From Allocoprobacillus halotolerans (GTDB lineage Bacteria > Bacillota_I > Bacilli_A > Erysipelotrichales > Coprobacillaceae), in contig NZ_CP101620.1 in NCBI RefSeq assembly GCF_024399475.1, positions 1,221,608 to 1,285,607 on the forward strand: a DNA stretch of 64,000 nucleotides. Reading direction: 5' to 3'. The notes beneath the pieces were generated by a model. That model did not search any database and was not told the origin of the DNA. It was given only the letters and a program-made list of their open reading frames with translations. Each line of letters starts with the position of its first letter. The stretch's first letter is position 1. Below are positions 1 to 9,503 of this stretch, one piece after another. Both the position numbers and the translations under genes were made by a program.

Positions 1-452
1 TCCGATTTTCATATCGACACCCTTTTGGTCAACATTTAAAACACAATCTTTTTCAGTTATATCATCAAATTTTAGTGTTCTATTACATAATTTTCTAAAA
101 GCTCTTTCTGTGAGATTGAAATGAGCTTGAGCTTCGGCTAATTTTCCATATCTCAATGCAAATTTTCTTTTTTAAACAATCAAAAAATCATTAGACCAAT
201 TAAATGTATCAGATTTACTTAAATCTATTTGTTGCTTTGTCAATGGATTATATATTTTTTTACTGCTTGGTGGACAGTCATAATAAAAGATACGATATAG
301 TTGATGTCTATATCCTTTTCTTTCACATAGATGCCTTTTACAATATTCTTCAAGTTCATCTGCTCTTTCTTGGGGAGTTTGTATGCACGCCTTCTGTAAA
401 AACCTCCGTCTACTAGAATTGCAGTAATAGTTTTATCTTCACATCTTGACAT
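1..452 (-). pseudogene. NYN-domain (LabA/DUF88-like) protein, broken and cut by window edge
   Basis: Reading leftward from an ATG at 452, with an AGGAGG site at about 461-466, the product begins with the NYN nuclease-fold signature ILVDGGFYRRRAYKL. It continues in another frame as LYRIFYYDCPPSSKK, then KFALRYGKLAEAQAHFNLTE, and reaches VDQKGVDMKIG at the window edge. The frame changes near 312 and an in-frame TAA lies at 172-174. The family is a PIN-like metal-dependent RNase fold, usually of unknown role. The C-terminal part with the later acidic residues lies outside the window. Two lesions within 300 bases favour a pseudogene, though one could be a sequencing error. The family call is firm and the function is unknown. 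Confidence 0.7.
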
Positions 453-480
453 GATAATATCCTCCTTTACTTTTTTATAA

Positions 481-573
481 ATTAAAAACCTTGGTGTCGC
501 CGAACCCCTTATAACGGGCGGTTACTGCCAAGGCTTTGTTAACTTTAGTGTGACTCCTATCAGGAGATACACA
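481..573 (-). promoter_or_regulatory. GC-rich structured 5' leader of the NYN gene, ending in a terminator-like hairpin
   Basis: On the minus strand, a promoter (-35 TTGACT at 600-605, 17-base spacer, -10 TAATAG at 577-582) drives a leader of about 120 bases. It holds a first hairpin (arms at 569-572/548-551 and 563-566/555-558) and a second, GC-rich one closed by CCTTGG (528-533) and CCAAGG (489-494). Five T residues follow directly on the transcript side (484-488). This looks like an attenuator or riboswitch-like leader. I could not match it to any RNA family I know. Confidence 0.5.
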
Positions 574-576
574 TTT

Positions 577-605
577 CTATTATGCCCTTGTTATTAAAAA
601 GTCAA
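577..605 (-). promoter_or_regulatory. SigA-type promoter of the NYN gene
   Basis: TTGACT (600-605) and TAATAG (577-582) are separated by 17 bases and point at the structured leader. Between this promoter and the next gene (about 606-871) the DNA is AT-rich and I see no gene in it. Confidence 0.5.
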
Positions 606-871
606 CACTATTTATGAATTGCATTATTAAAACTTGATGATATTTAGATTTTTTATTTCAATATGTTTTTTAGTAAAAGTTTGGTAAGGATTATCTTACT
701 TTTCTTTAAAAAGTATTTATTTTATTCTTGTCTTTTAGGTGACTATTCTATATGGTTTCTTATCTAATTGGTTTATTTCTTTATATGTAATATTATTAGA
801 AGCTAAAATAGGTAAGTAGGTTAATCCTAAGTTTTCTTAATAAATTATTGTTATAAGGTTAGAACTCTATA

Positions 872-1454
872 TTACAACATCCCTATAACCTTACCAAAAC
901 AATTAACATTCATTTCATCTTCCAATTTAATGTCAGGCTTATCATTAAGAGAAATTAATTTGTTATTTCCTAGTTTTCTAATGTGCGTTTTACCATCAAC
1001 TATAAAGATACCAATTTCTCAAATTTTTATAAGTTGGTTCCATATAATGACTATCAATAACCAAAACAAAATAAATATCTTTATAAGTAAGAAAAACTTC
1101 ATCTTGATCAGCTGAATAATCATCACTGATATACATTCCTTTTTTATCATTCCATTCAAAATAGTAAATAGGTTTAAGAACTGTACCATGCTTTGTTGCA
1201 AACTTTTGCATACATCTTTCATATTCAGCATTAATGATATAATCAACAACATCTCTACCATGTTCATCTAAAAATCTATACTTAGTCATCAAATCTTCTT
1301 TAATAAATGTAATGAGAAATCTATTGTTTAATGCTTTTCCACTATGTTGATAGATTTCATTGAAAAATTCTATGGTACGCATAGTTTTATCAATCTTTTC
1401 TTGTTCAAGTTCTACATTTCTTTTTTCTTCTTTTAAATTAAAGTTCATTGTCAT
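872..1454 (-). pseudogene. S24 (LexA/CI-type) peptidase-like protein, frameshifted
   Basis: The first 145 or so residues run from the ATG at 1454 through DSHYMEPTYKN. One frame change near 1025 then gives IGIFIVDGKTHIRKLG and ends as CFGKVIGML at 872. The pattern MEPTY... followed by a VDGK..I.KL strand is that of S24 self-cleaving repressors. No N-terminal helix-turn-helix is evident; residues 1-40 look helical and charged. The position before the Met, normally the catalytic Ser, is Tyr here, and the usual Lys in the second motif appears to be Arg, so autocleavage is doubtful. It may be a relic of a phage-type repressor. The frame change could be a sequencing error. Confidence 0.5.
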
Positions 1455-1646
1455 TACCTCATTTATCTATTTTCATTATACAATAACATATCAATATATT
1501 TCTAATCTAAAGATAAAATTTGTAATAAGTATATCATTTAATAAAATAAGATATTTTTTTCAAGATTTGTTGTTTAACTTGTGAAAACTATCTATTCTAT
1601 TTTATAATATATTATATGTCAAAAATATTTTAAGGGAGGAAAAAAT

Positions 1647-2846
1647 GTGAATAAAACAAGAATGTTAGATGTAAAATATGCGTTGACACAAGTTCTTTAT
1701 TTTGCATCATTTAGTGCATTGATGGGGTATGCATCTGTTTACTTATTAGCTCAAAATGTATCTAATTCATTAATTGGAACAACCTTAGCATTAGTCAGTA
1801 TTATTGCAGTCTTTACTCAACCAATGGTGGCATCAGCAGTTGACAAAAAAGTTATTAAATTACAAACATTAGTTAATATGATTTTAATAGCGACAGTTAT
1901 TTTATCATTATGTTTGTATTTCTTTAAAATGCCAACAATGATGTTATTATGTGTCTTTGTAGGAATCGTCACATTTATGATGACAATTCAACCATTATTG
2001 AATTCAATGGCATTCCTTTTTGAAAAGTATGGTATTCAAATCAATTATGGTCTAGCAAGAGGTTTAGGAAGTGCTGCCTATGCTTTAGCATCAGCTGTAT
2101 TAGGGTATCTTGTTGAAGATTTTGGTACAGGTGTGATTCCACTATTCTATATTATTGGAAATATCTTGTTGATACTTGTTGTTTATACATATGTTGTACC
2201 AAAAACACAACAAAACTTAGTAGAAGTAGAGCAAGAGGTTGAAGAAACAGAACAAAAACAATTATCATTCTTCCAATTTTGTGCTATTTATAAGAAATTT
2301 ATGATTTTTGTGGTAGGTGTTGTTTTGGTTTTCTTTACGCATACGATTATCAATAATTTCTTTATTCAAGTCATTACACCAATTGGTGGAACAGAAAGCC
2401 AAATGGGAATCGCTGTTTTTATTGCTGCAATTGTTGAATTGCCAGCCATGGCTATGTTTAATGTAATGCGTAAAAAGATTGATTGTTCAACTCTTTTAAA
2501 ACTATCCGTTGTGATGTTCGCCTTAAAGCATTTCATAACTTTTTTAGCAACCAATATTTTTATGATTTATGTAGCACAAGTTTTACAAATTGGGGCTTAT
2601 GCGATATTTATTCCAGCCAGTGTTTATTATGTTAATGAAGTCATTTCTAAACAAGATCTTGTTAAAGGACAATCAATGGTCACAGTTGGTATTACAGCCA
2701 GTGGAATTATTGCGAATTTTGCAGGGGGAATTTTATTAGATGCTGTGGGTGTTTATGATTTATTAATGATTGGTGTGATTGTTTCTGTTGTCGGTGGATT
2801 GATTGTTTTCTGGTCTATTGGCAAGAAGAAAACAACAGTTTCATAG
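1647..2846 (+). CDS. MFS transporter (MFS_1-like, 12 TM)
   Basis: An intact 399-residue membrane protein with about twelve hydrophobic segments and a charged central loop (residues about 190-210, rich in Glu and Gln) between the two six-helix halves. This is the major facilitator layout. The start is GTG at 1647, nine bases past a GGGAGG site; an ATG two bases upstream is followed at once by a stop. It should act in the cytoplasmic membrane as a secondary transporter of a small solute. The substrate is unknown. It stands alone and is followed by an intrinsic terminator. The family is confident and the direction of transport is not. Confidence 0.8.
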   Translation: MNKTRMLDVKYALTQVLYFASFSALMGYASVYLLAQNVSNSLIGTTLALVSIIAVFTQPMVASAVDKKVIKLQTLVNMILIATVILSLCLYFFKMPTMMLLCVFVGIVTFMMTIQPLLNSMAFLFEKYGIQINYGLARGLGSAAYALASAVLGYLVEDFGTGVIPLFYIIGNILLILVVYTYVVPKTQQNLVEVEQEVEETEQKQLSFFQFCAIYKKFMIFVVGVVLVFFTHTIINNFFIQVITPIGGTESQMGIAVFIAAIVELPAMAMFNVMRKKIDCSTLLKLSVVMFALKHFITFLATNIFMIYVAQVLQIGAYAIFIPASVYYVNEVISKQDLVKGQSMVTVGITASGIIANFAGGILLDAVGVYDLLMIGVIVSVVGGLIVFWSIGKKKTTVS

Positions 2847-2854
2847 TCTATAGG

Positions 2855-2880
2855 GGTATAGAGAAATCTATACCTTTTTT
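2855..2880 (+). terminator. Intrinsic terminator after the MFS gene
   Basis: An eight-base perfect stem (GGTATAGA / TCTATACC) with a GAAA loop, followed by six T residues. Confidence 0.85.
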
Positions 2881-2971
2881 ATGCTTGTAAAGCATTATAA
2901 TAGATGACTTATAAGTATTAGACATCATATGTTGTTGATTATATAATAATGGCAGGAAAGGAATGAGGGAA

Positions 2972-4297
2972 ATGTTTTCAAATAAAGATTTAAAGACTAT
3001 GATTGTTCCATTATTCTTTGAACAATTATTGGTTATGTTAGTAGGTATTGCTGATACATTTATCGTCAGCTTTGTTGGTGAAACAGCTGTTTCTGGTGTG
3101 TCATTAGTCAATATGTTTAATACTATTTTTATTTATCTCTTTACTGCTCTAGCATCAGGAGGAGCAGTGGTTATTAGTCAGTATATCGGCAGTGAGAATC
3201 AAAAAAGAACAGTTCGTTCATCAAGTCAGTTATTAATGTTTTCAACTGTTTTCTCATTTGTTTTAGGTATCCTTGTTTTGATTTTTAATCAACCACTCTT
3301 ATCACTTTTATTTGGACGTGTAGAAAATTCAGTGATGGAAGCCTGTGTGACTTATTTAAGAATATCAGCTTATTCCTATCCAGCATTAGCGATTTATAAT
3401 GCAGGAGCAGCTTTATATCGTAGTATTGGAAAAACCAGTACAACAATGTATATTTCATTAATTTCTAATGTGATTAATGTTGTAGGTAATATTTTAGGTG
3501 TCTTTGTTTTTGATGCTGGTGTAGCAGGTGTTGCTTATCCATCATTAATTGCTAGAGTCTTTTCAGCTATTGTGATAACAGTTTTATGTTTCCAAAAGAA
3601 ACAATTTGTTCACTATGAACAAAAAGATATTTTATGTTGGGACTTTCCAATGTTAAAAAGAATTTTAAATATTGCTGTACCAAATGGATTAGAGAATGGT
3701 ATTTTCCAGTTAGTTAAAGTTGCATTAAGTAGTGTGGTGGCATTGTTTGGAACTTATCAGATTGCAGCTAATGGGATTGCTCAAAGTATTTGGTCATTAG
3801 CGGCTTTAATTGGTTCAGCCATGGGACCAGTCTTTATTACTGTTATTGGACAATGTATGGGAGCCAATAAAGTTGATGAAGCTACATACTATTTTAAAAA
3901 ACTCATGAAATTAACAGTGGTTTTATCCATTGCATGGAATGTTCTTATCTTTAGCTTTACGTCCATCTTTATGAAATTCTACAATGTTTCTCAAGAAACA
4001 AAACAACTTGTTATTATTCTTGTTTTCATTCATAATATTTTTAATACTGTTGCTTTTCCATTTTCTGGACCATTATCTAATGGTTTAAGAGCAGCTGGAG
4101 ATGTCAAATATACAATGATTGTTTCAATTGCATCAACAGTATTAGGAAGATTAATTTTCTCATTTATCTTTGCTTTAGGATTCAATATGGGTGTCATTGG
4201 TATTGCATTTGCTATGTGTTTAGATTGGACAATAAGAGCAATTATTTTCTATGTTCGTTTCCGTTCAAACAAATGGACACAATTTAAAGTTATTTAA
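2972..4297 (+). CDS. MATE family efflux transporter
   Basis: About 441 residues with twelve predicted membrane helices in two bundles, and MATE features such as FFEQLLVMLVGIADTFIVS near the N-terminus and the repeated half starting near residue 230 (NIAVPNGLENGIFQLVK). MATE proteins export cationic drugs or metabolites using Na+ or H+ gradients. The frame opens at an ATG at 2963, but that sits directly on the AAGGA ribosome site. The ATG at 2972, nine bases away, is the better start. Uninterrupted, unlike the three other MATE genes in this window. The substrate cannot be inferred. Confidence 0.85.
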   Translation: MFSNKDLKTMIVPLFFEQLLVMLVGIADTFIVSFVGETAVSGVSLVNMFNTIFIYLFTALASGGAVVISQYIGSENQKRTVRSSSQLLMFSTVFSFVLGILVLIFNQPLLSLLFGRVENSVMEACVTYLRISAYSYPALAIYNAGAALYRSIGKTSTTMYISLISNVINVVGNILGVFVFDAGVAGVAYPSLIARVFSAIVITVLCFQKKQFVHYEQKDILCWDFPMLKRILNIAVPNGLENGIFQLVKVALSSVVALFGTYQIAANGIAQSIWSLAALIGSAMGPVFITVIGQCMGANKVDEATYYFKKLMKLTVVLSIAWNVLIFSFTSIFMKFYNVSQETKQLVIILVFIHNIFNTVAFPFSGPLSNGLRAAGDVKYTMIVSIASTVLGRLIFSFIFALGFNMGVIGIAFAMCLDWTIRAIIFYVRFRSNKWTQFKVI

Positions 4298-4322
4298 ATC
4301 TTCTTGTGATAAGAAGATTTTT
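4296..4322 (+). terminator. Intrinsic terminator after MATE gene
   Basis: A ten-base perfect stem, AAATCTTCTT / AAGAAGATTT, with a five-base loop and a T-rich tail. Confidence 0.85.
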
Positions 4323-4356
4323 CTTATACAATAAAGCATAAGAAAAGAGGGATAAT

Positions 4357-4767
4357 ATGATTCGAGATATTATAAAAGATCAATTCTTTTTACAACAAAA
4401 ATCAAAAGATGCAACCAAAGAAGATGCAGCGATTATTCAAGATTTATTAGATACGATAAAAGTTCATGAAACTTGTGTTGGTATGGCAGCTAATATGATT
4501 GGTCACTTAAAAAATATTATTGTTGTTAAGGATGGAAAAGATTATTTGGTACTTATCAATCCAATCATTATAAAAACAAGTGGTAAAAAATATACTTGTC
4601 AAGAAGGGTGTTTATGTCATCAAGGATTAAAAGAAACAAAACGTTATGAAAAAATAAAGGTTGAATATTTAGATCAGCATTTTCGTCGTAAAATGAAAAC
4701 TTTTGATCAACAGATTGCTCAAATTATTCAACATGAAATAGATCATTGTCATGGTATATTAATTTAA
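4357..4767 (+). CDS. Peptide deformylase family protein
   Basis: 136 residues carrying the three deformylase motifs: GMAANMIG (42-49, motif 1), EGCLC (83-87, motif 2 with the metal-binding Cys85) and HEIDH (126-130, motif 3 with the two metal-binding His and the catalytic Glu). The family removes the formyl group from new proteins. In motif 1 the usual Gln is replaced by Met47 and motif 2 ends in Cys rather than Ser, so this is a divergent short form that may be an auxiliary rather than the housekeeping enzyme. It is a single-gene unit between two terminators with a good GAGGG site. Confidence 0.75.
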   Translation: MIRDIIKDQFFLQQKSKDATKEDAAIIQDLLDTIKVHETCVGMAANMIGHLKNIIVVKDGKDYLVLINPIIIKTSGKKYTCQEGCLCHQGLKETKRYEKIKVEYLDQHFRRKMKTFDQQIAQIIQHEIDHCHGILI

Positions 4768-4801
4768 AAAACATGTTATAACTTTAATAACATGTTTTTT
4801 A
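4766..4801 (+). terminator. Intrinsic terminator after deformylase-like gene
   Basis: An eleven-base stem AAACATGTTAT / ATAACATGTTT with a six-base loop, then a run of T. Confidence 0.85.
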
Positions 4802-4854
4802 TTTGAATGATTCAATATAATTTCATTGTCAATATTTGTATAATATTGCTGGCT

Positions 4855-5523
4855 TTAAAATAATAATGTTTCAAAAGCTATCATAGTTTCACCAAAGAAA
4901 GTATTTGGATGATTTAAATCATGAGAAAATGAATCATAATGTCCAATAATAATCGGTAATGAAGAATGATGTATAATAGGGGAATTTGGATTACCGATAA
5001 AACTAATAATAGGAACATGATTATGATAAGCCATATCAATAATTTCGTTTAAGCGTGGTGTTTTGCCTGAATAGGAAATCACAATAAAAATTGTATTATC
5101 AAAAAAATGAGGACTAAACATTTCCATATGAACAACACACATAGCTTGATAACCTAAAAGGGTTAAACGTTGTTGCATATATTCAGCAACCGGTGCAGAA
5201 AAACCTAAGCCAAAGACAACAATACGTTTAGAATGGTCTTGTAAAAAGATTTGAAATTGTTCATAAAAAGAACGATATTGCTGATGAAAGTCGATAGTTT
5301 GATTATCCTTGGTAGATGTCAGGTGATAAATCATATCACTATAACCATCAAAACCAAACTTATTACATAATTTATAGATGGTTGAAGTGCTTGTATAATT
5401 GTCTTTTGCCATTTGACGTATACCAATTGACTTGAGATCAGTTAAATGTTCTTGGATGTAATGAACAATTTGTTTTTCTAAATCATTGAGTTCAAATTTT
5501 TCTGATAAATGTTCAATATTCAT
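4855..5523 (-). CDS. MurR/RpiR family transcriptional regulator
   Basis: 222 residues: an N-terminal HTH_6 domain (about 1-75, with GIRQMAKDNYTSTSTIYKLCNKFGF as recognition region) and a C-terminal sugar-isomerase (SIS) domain (about 95-210, with VVFGLGFSAPVAEYM and VISYSGKTPRL). RpiR proteins sense phosphosugars through the SIS fold and usually repress neighbouring sugar genes. It is transcribed away from the RarA-C-like gene and PTS EIIC to its right, across a gap of about 55 bases, so it probably controls that pair. The start at 5523 has a GGAGG site at good distance. Intact. Confidence 0.85.
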   Translation of the reverse strand: MNIEHLSEKFELNDLEKQIVHYIQEHLTDLKSIGIRQMAKDNYTSTSTIYKLCNKFGFDGYSDMIYHLTSTKDNQTIDFHQQYRSFYEQFQIFLQDHSKRIVVFGLGFSAPVAEYMQQRLTLLGYQAMCVVHMEMFSPHFFDNTIFIVISYSGKTPRLNEIIDMAYHNHVPIISFIGNPNSPIIHHSSLPIIIGHYDSFSHDLNHPNTFFGETMIAFETLLF

Positions 5524-5577
5524 AAAAACACCTCCAAAACAATTATGTCATATTCATAGGAAAGGAGCAAGAATTTC

Positions 5578-6188
5578 ATGGCTAAAAAATGTATGACCCT
5601 TGGTCAAAAATTACAACAAGAAATGGTTATGCTGGTGATGAAGTGATTTCTGCTTTACAGAAATCTATTCGTAGAGGTTTAGAGGAACAAGCATGTATGT
5701 TTGCTTATGAATTATATATCTCATCACCACAATTAGAAGAAAAATTATGGCGCAGATTACTTACAATTTCAGTAGAGGATATTGGAATGGGTAATCCAAT
5801 GGCAGCAATCGTTGTCAATAATTTATATCAAATGAGTAGAGAATTTGATTATGCTGATGGGGATAGACCTATTTACTTTATTCATGCGATTAGATATATG
5901 TGTCAATCTGAAAAAGATCGTTCAAGCGATTTATTAAAAAATATTTGTATAAAATCTTTCGCAATGGGGAAATTACCAGAAATCCCAGATTATGCATTAG
6001 ATAAACATACACAACGTGGACAAGCAATGGGGAGAGATTCATTCCATTTCTTAAATGAAGCAAGTAAAGTTTATCCACAAAAAGAAATTGATAATGATTA
6101 TAAAGAAAGATATGCAAAAATTTTAGAAGAATACAATCCAGATGATGTTGTTGATACAGCATTCCAATTTAATGGATGGCAATTTTAA
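5578..6188 (+). CDS. RarA/MgsA C-terminal-domain protein without the AAA+ domain
   Basis: About 203 residues resembling the C-terminal region of RarA/MgsA clamp-loader-like ATPases: an opening such as GYAGDEVISALQKSIRRG, then WRRLLTISVEDIGMGNP, which matches the helical part of that family. No Walker A or B motif is present, so it cannot be an ATPase alone. An AAAGGAG site lies ten bases before ATG 5578 (MAKK...), but that ATG is one base out of frame with the main product, whose first in-frame ATG (5589) is too far from the site. One missing A in the A6 run at 5584-5589 explains this. It is followed after 15 bases by PTS EIIC, a curious pairing for a DNA-replication fold. Confidence 0.65.
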
Positions 6189-6203
6189 TAGGGGAGAAAA
6201 ATC

Positions 6204-7490
6204 ATGATTAGTCGTTTAGAAGAGTTTTTATCACCATTTGCAAATAAGCTAGGAAATCAAAGACATTTACAAGCTATTTCTAATGGGATGATGATGTCAC
6301 TTGCATTAATTGTTGTGGGTTCAATCTTTTTGATTATTGCAAATCCACCAATTAATTTAGATATTGTTGATTTAAATACAGGAAATATCTTTTTAAAAGC
6401 AATGATTGCATGGAAACAATGGGCAGTTGCGAACTATAATACCATTACAATTCCTTATACAATGACAATGGGATTGATTGGTTTAGTCACATCATTTGGT
6501 GTTGCTTATTGTTTAGCTGAAAGCTATAAAATGAAGGCTGCGATTAATGGTATTATTTCAATGTGTGTGTTCTTGATGATTAGTGCACCAGTTGCAGATG
6601 GACAATTATCAATGGCATACTTAGGAGCTGATGGTTTATTCGTGGCTTTAATTGTTGGTTTAATTTCAGTAGAAATCTGTCGCTTAGTAGGAAATAAAGT
6701 TGTCTTTACATTCCCAAGCAGTGTTCCAACAGCAGTCACAAACTTTGTCAATTCATTGATGCCGCTAGCAGTCAATATTATTGTGATTTATGGATTAAAC
6801 CTTATTTTAATGACAATGAGTGGTCAATCATTACCACAATTTGTGATGAGTATTTTAACACCAGCTATTTCAGGTGTAGATAATGTATGGGCATATATGG
6901 GAATCTTTGCTTTTTCAAATATCTTATGGTTATTTGGAATCAATGGTTCATCTATTATCTTCCCAATTGTCTTTACATTAGGAATTACAAATTCAGGATT
7001 AAACGCTGAATTAATTAATGCAGGACAAAGTGCTGATCATATTATGAACTTACAAATGTATCGTTATGCAGTTCTTGGTGGTGGAGGTAACACATTAGGG
7101 CTTGTCTTATTAATGTGTTTCTCACAAGTGAAACATTTAAAAACAATTGGACGTTTAAGTGTTGTGCCAGGTATCTGTGGTATTAATGAACCAGTTATCT
7201 TTGGTGGACCAATTGTCTTAAATCCAATTCTTGCAATTCCATTTGTTTTAATGCCTTGTATTTCAATTGGGCTTGGGTATTTAGTTCAAAGTATTGGTTT
7301 GGTTAATTTAGGATATATTGTTGATCCATCATTTACACCATTCTTTGCACAAGGTTTCTTATCAGCATTAGATTTTAGAAACGTTATCTTTATGTGTGTA
7401 TTAATTGGTATAAGTATGGTTGTTTATTATCCATTCTTTAAAGTTTATGAAAAATCAATCGCAAAACAAGAAGGTGTTGAAGGGAAATAA
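6204..7490 (+). CDS. PTS lactose/cellobiose-family EIIC permease
   Basis: 428 residues with about ten membrane helices and the signature GINEPVIFGGP at about residue 330, typical of the cellobiose/chitobiose EIIC permeases that bind and translocate a beta-linked disaccharide during its phosphorylation. The EIIB partner is not adjacent; a cellobiose-type EIIB is found about 13 kb away at 20416, and no EIIA was seen. Together with the upstream RpiR gene this looks like a sugar-inducible uptake unit. A weak hairpin followed by T residues lies just past the stop (about 7486-7515). Intact. Confidence 0.85.
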   Translation: MISRLEEFLSPFANKLGNQRHLQAISNGMMMSLALIVVGSIFLIIANPPINLDIVDLNTGNIFLKAMIAWKQWAVANYNTITIPYTMTMGLIGLVTSFGVAYCLAESYKMKAAINGIISMCVFLMISAPVADGQLSMAYLGADGLFVALIVGLISVEICRLVGNKVVFTFPSSVPTAVTNFVNSLMPLAVNIIVIYGLNLILMTMSGQSLPQFVMSILTPAISGVDNVWAYMGIFAFSNILWLFGINGSSIIFPIVFTLGITNSGLNAELINAGQSADHIMNLQMYRYAVLGGGGNTLGLVLLMCFSQVKHLKTIGRLSVVPGICGINEPVIFGGPIVLNPILAIPFVLMPCISIGLGYLVQSIGLVNLGYIVDPSFTPFFAQGFLSALDFRNVIFMCVLIGISMVVYYPFFKVYEKSIAKQEGVEGK

Positions 7491-7631
7491 TCTTAGGGTT
7501 ATTTTTCTTTTTTTGTTAAATATTTTAACAAACTTGTTTTATAAATATATGGTTAGTATTGCATGAAATAAAAAAGAGAGCATGATATAATAGCTACACA
7601 AACAATATTCTAAAGAAGGAAGGAAAATACA

Positions 7632-8588
7632 ATGATTGATACATTAGAAAAAAATGAAGTTGTTCAATTTAAAGATGGCGATTTTGTATTGGATGTTACT
7701 ATTTCTCCTGATGGTGAAACGGTTTGGTTAAATCAAAAGCAAATAGCTCGTTTATTTGGTATTGATAGAACGGTTGTAGCTAGACATATTAGAAATATTT
7801 TTAAATCAGGAGAACTTGATGAAAATAGCATGTGTGCAAATTTTGCACATATGGGTCAATTAGGTGTTCAAGAATACAATGTCAAATATTATAATTTAGA
7901 TGTTGTTTTAGCAGTTGGGTATAGAACAAATTCTTCCAAAGGTATTCTTTTTAGAAAATGGGCTAATAATATATTAAAGCAGTATTTATTAAAAGGATAT
8001 GTTGTAAATGATAGACACTTTAAAGAAATTGAATATGTTACAAAAATGTTGGAACAATACAAAAAAGCAGGAGGTCAGTTACCAACAAGTGATGAGATGT
8101 TAGAATTTTTAAAATCTTATCAAAGAGGATTTAAAATACTTGATGATTATGATCATCATACTCTTGAAATTCCAGAAGGTCAAAAAGATGTTTATGTGAT
8201 TAAATATGAGGAATGTATAAATTTAATTCATTAAACAGTGTTTGCTGATAAAACGGATTTATTTGCTGTGGAAAGAGATGACTCGTTTAAAAGTAGTATA
8301 TCAGCCATCTATCAAAGTTTTGCTGGTGTAGAACTTTATCCAACATTAGAAGATAAAGCAACAGCATTGTTATATTTTATTGTGAAGAATCATAGTTTTA
8401 TTGATGGAAATAAAAGAATAGGTGCGACAATATTCTTATATTTTTTAGAAAAGAATAACTCATTATATAAAAATGGCAAAGAAAGAATTAATAATGATGC
8501 TTTAGCAACTTTAACCATTTTAATAGCAACTTCAAAACCAGAAGATAAAGATATTATGATGCAGCTTATTAAAACAATTATAAAATAA
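7632..8588 (+). pseudogene. RhuM-Fic/Doc fusion protein interrupted by one stop
   Basis: One reading frame broken only by TAA at 8232-8234. Residues 1-200 match the RhuM/virulence family: VWLNQKQIARLFGIDRTVVARHIRNI, then NVKYYNLDVVLAVGYR. The second part (about 116 residues) carries the Fic/Doc motif HSFIDGNKRIG, as in Doc-type toxins. RhuM-Fic fusions are known as toxin-like accessory genes, and Fic domains usually modify target proteins with nucleotide or phosphate. The stop falls in the inter-domain linker, where some bases seem to be missing. No antitoxin-like small gene is adjacent. A decayed or attenuated accessory gene is the likely reading. Confidence 0.7.
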
Positions 8589-8724
8589 TGATAATGTTAC
8601 AAAAGTGTAGTATGAAGTGTTAAAGAGTAAATACAAAAATAGGGTATATCAGTACCCTCAATCTTTGTTCAAACTGAAAATATTGGTAGGAACAACAGAA
8701 ATAAAGAAATGAAGTCCAATCATA

Positions 8725-9252
8725 TTATCTTATATTTTTAAATGTTTGATTTTGTAATGTCTTGATAATTTGAAAAACTTGCGTCACTGATTCTTTTTTA
8801 TCAGATAAAATCCAACAATAACAGATTTGAAAATAAGGAATTGTATAATAAATCATAAAATATTCTTTATATCGTTGAATAAAAGTATTATTGGCTTTTT
8901 CTAGTAAACAGTTAGTATTATATTGTGAAATATAAGGTAATAAGTCCCATTTGTTTAATGCTAATAAAAGTTCAGTATTATCATCAAAGAAATGAATGAA
9001 ATCATAGATAGCTTCATCACTTGTATAATAATTCATATCTTTATATTTATCTTGAAAGATTTTTTGATGAGCTTGTCGATAGGCTTCTTTTAGAACATCT
9101 TCAATAGATGTATAGTTATTATAAGAGGCATTTCTAGAAACTTTAACTTTTGTAACTAAAGAAGTAATTGTAATTTGATCAATGGATGTTTTTTGCAGTA
9201 AGTCAATTAAAGCTTGTGTTATTTGTGTTTTAGAATAGTTTGCTTAGTTCAT
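8725..9252 (-). pseudogene. TetR family regulator with a stop at codon 3
   Basis: From an ATG at 9252 the frame reads M-N-stop (TAA at 9244-9246) and then continues uninterrupted for about 172 residues. It starts ANYSKTQITQALIDLLQ and includes ITSLVTKVKVSRNASYNNY, a clear TetR helix-turn-helix with the two-helix recognition region. A helical ligand-binding part follows. No alternative in-frame ATG lies before the HTH. Either the gene is dead, or a non-ATG start after the stop is used. It neighbours RhuM-Fic and Sel1 pseudogenes, so a decaying patch fits. Target genes are unknown. Confidence 0.6.
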
Positions 9253-9503
9253 ATTATCACCATCTGCATTATAACAAATACCAACAAAAATGATAAATTT
9301 GTTCTTATTTTGTGGAAAAAATTGATTAATTTATAAGAAAGATTTATAGTCATTGTAAGAAGGAAATTGGATATAAAAGATTATAATATTATTATCGCAA
9401 ATGGTATTACTTTTATCTTTGCATCTATCATTTTAACATACAAAATATCTCTCAACTTTGCTTTAAGGTTATGATAAAATAAACAACATGGAGGGATTTC
9501 ACA

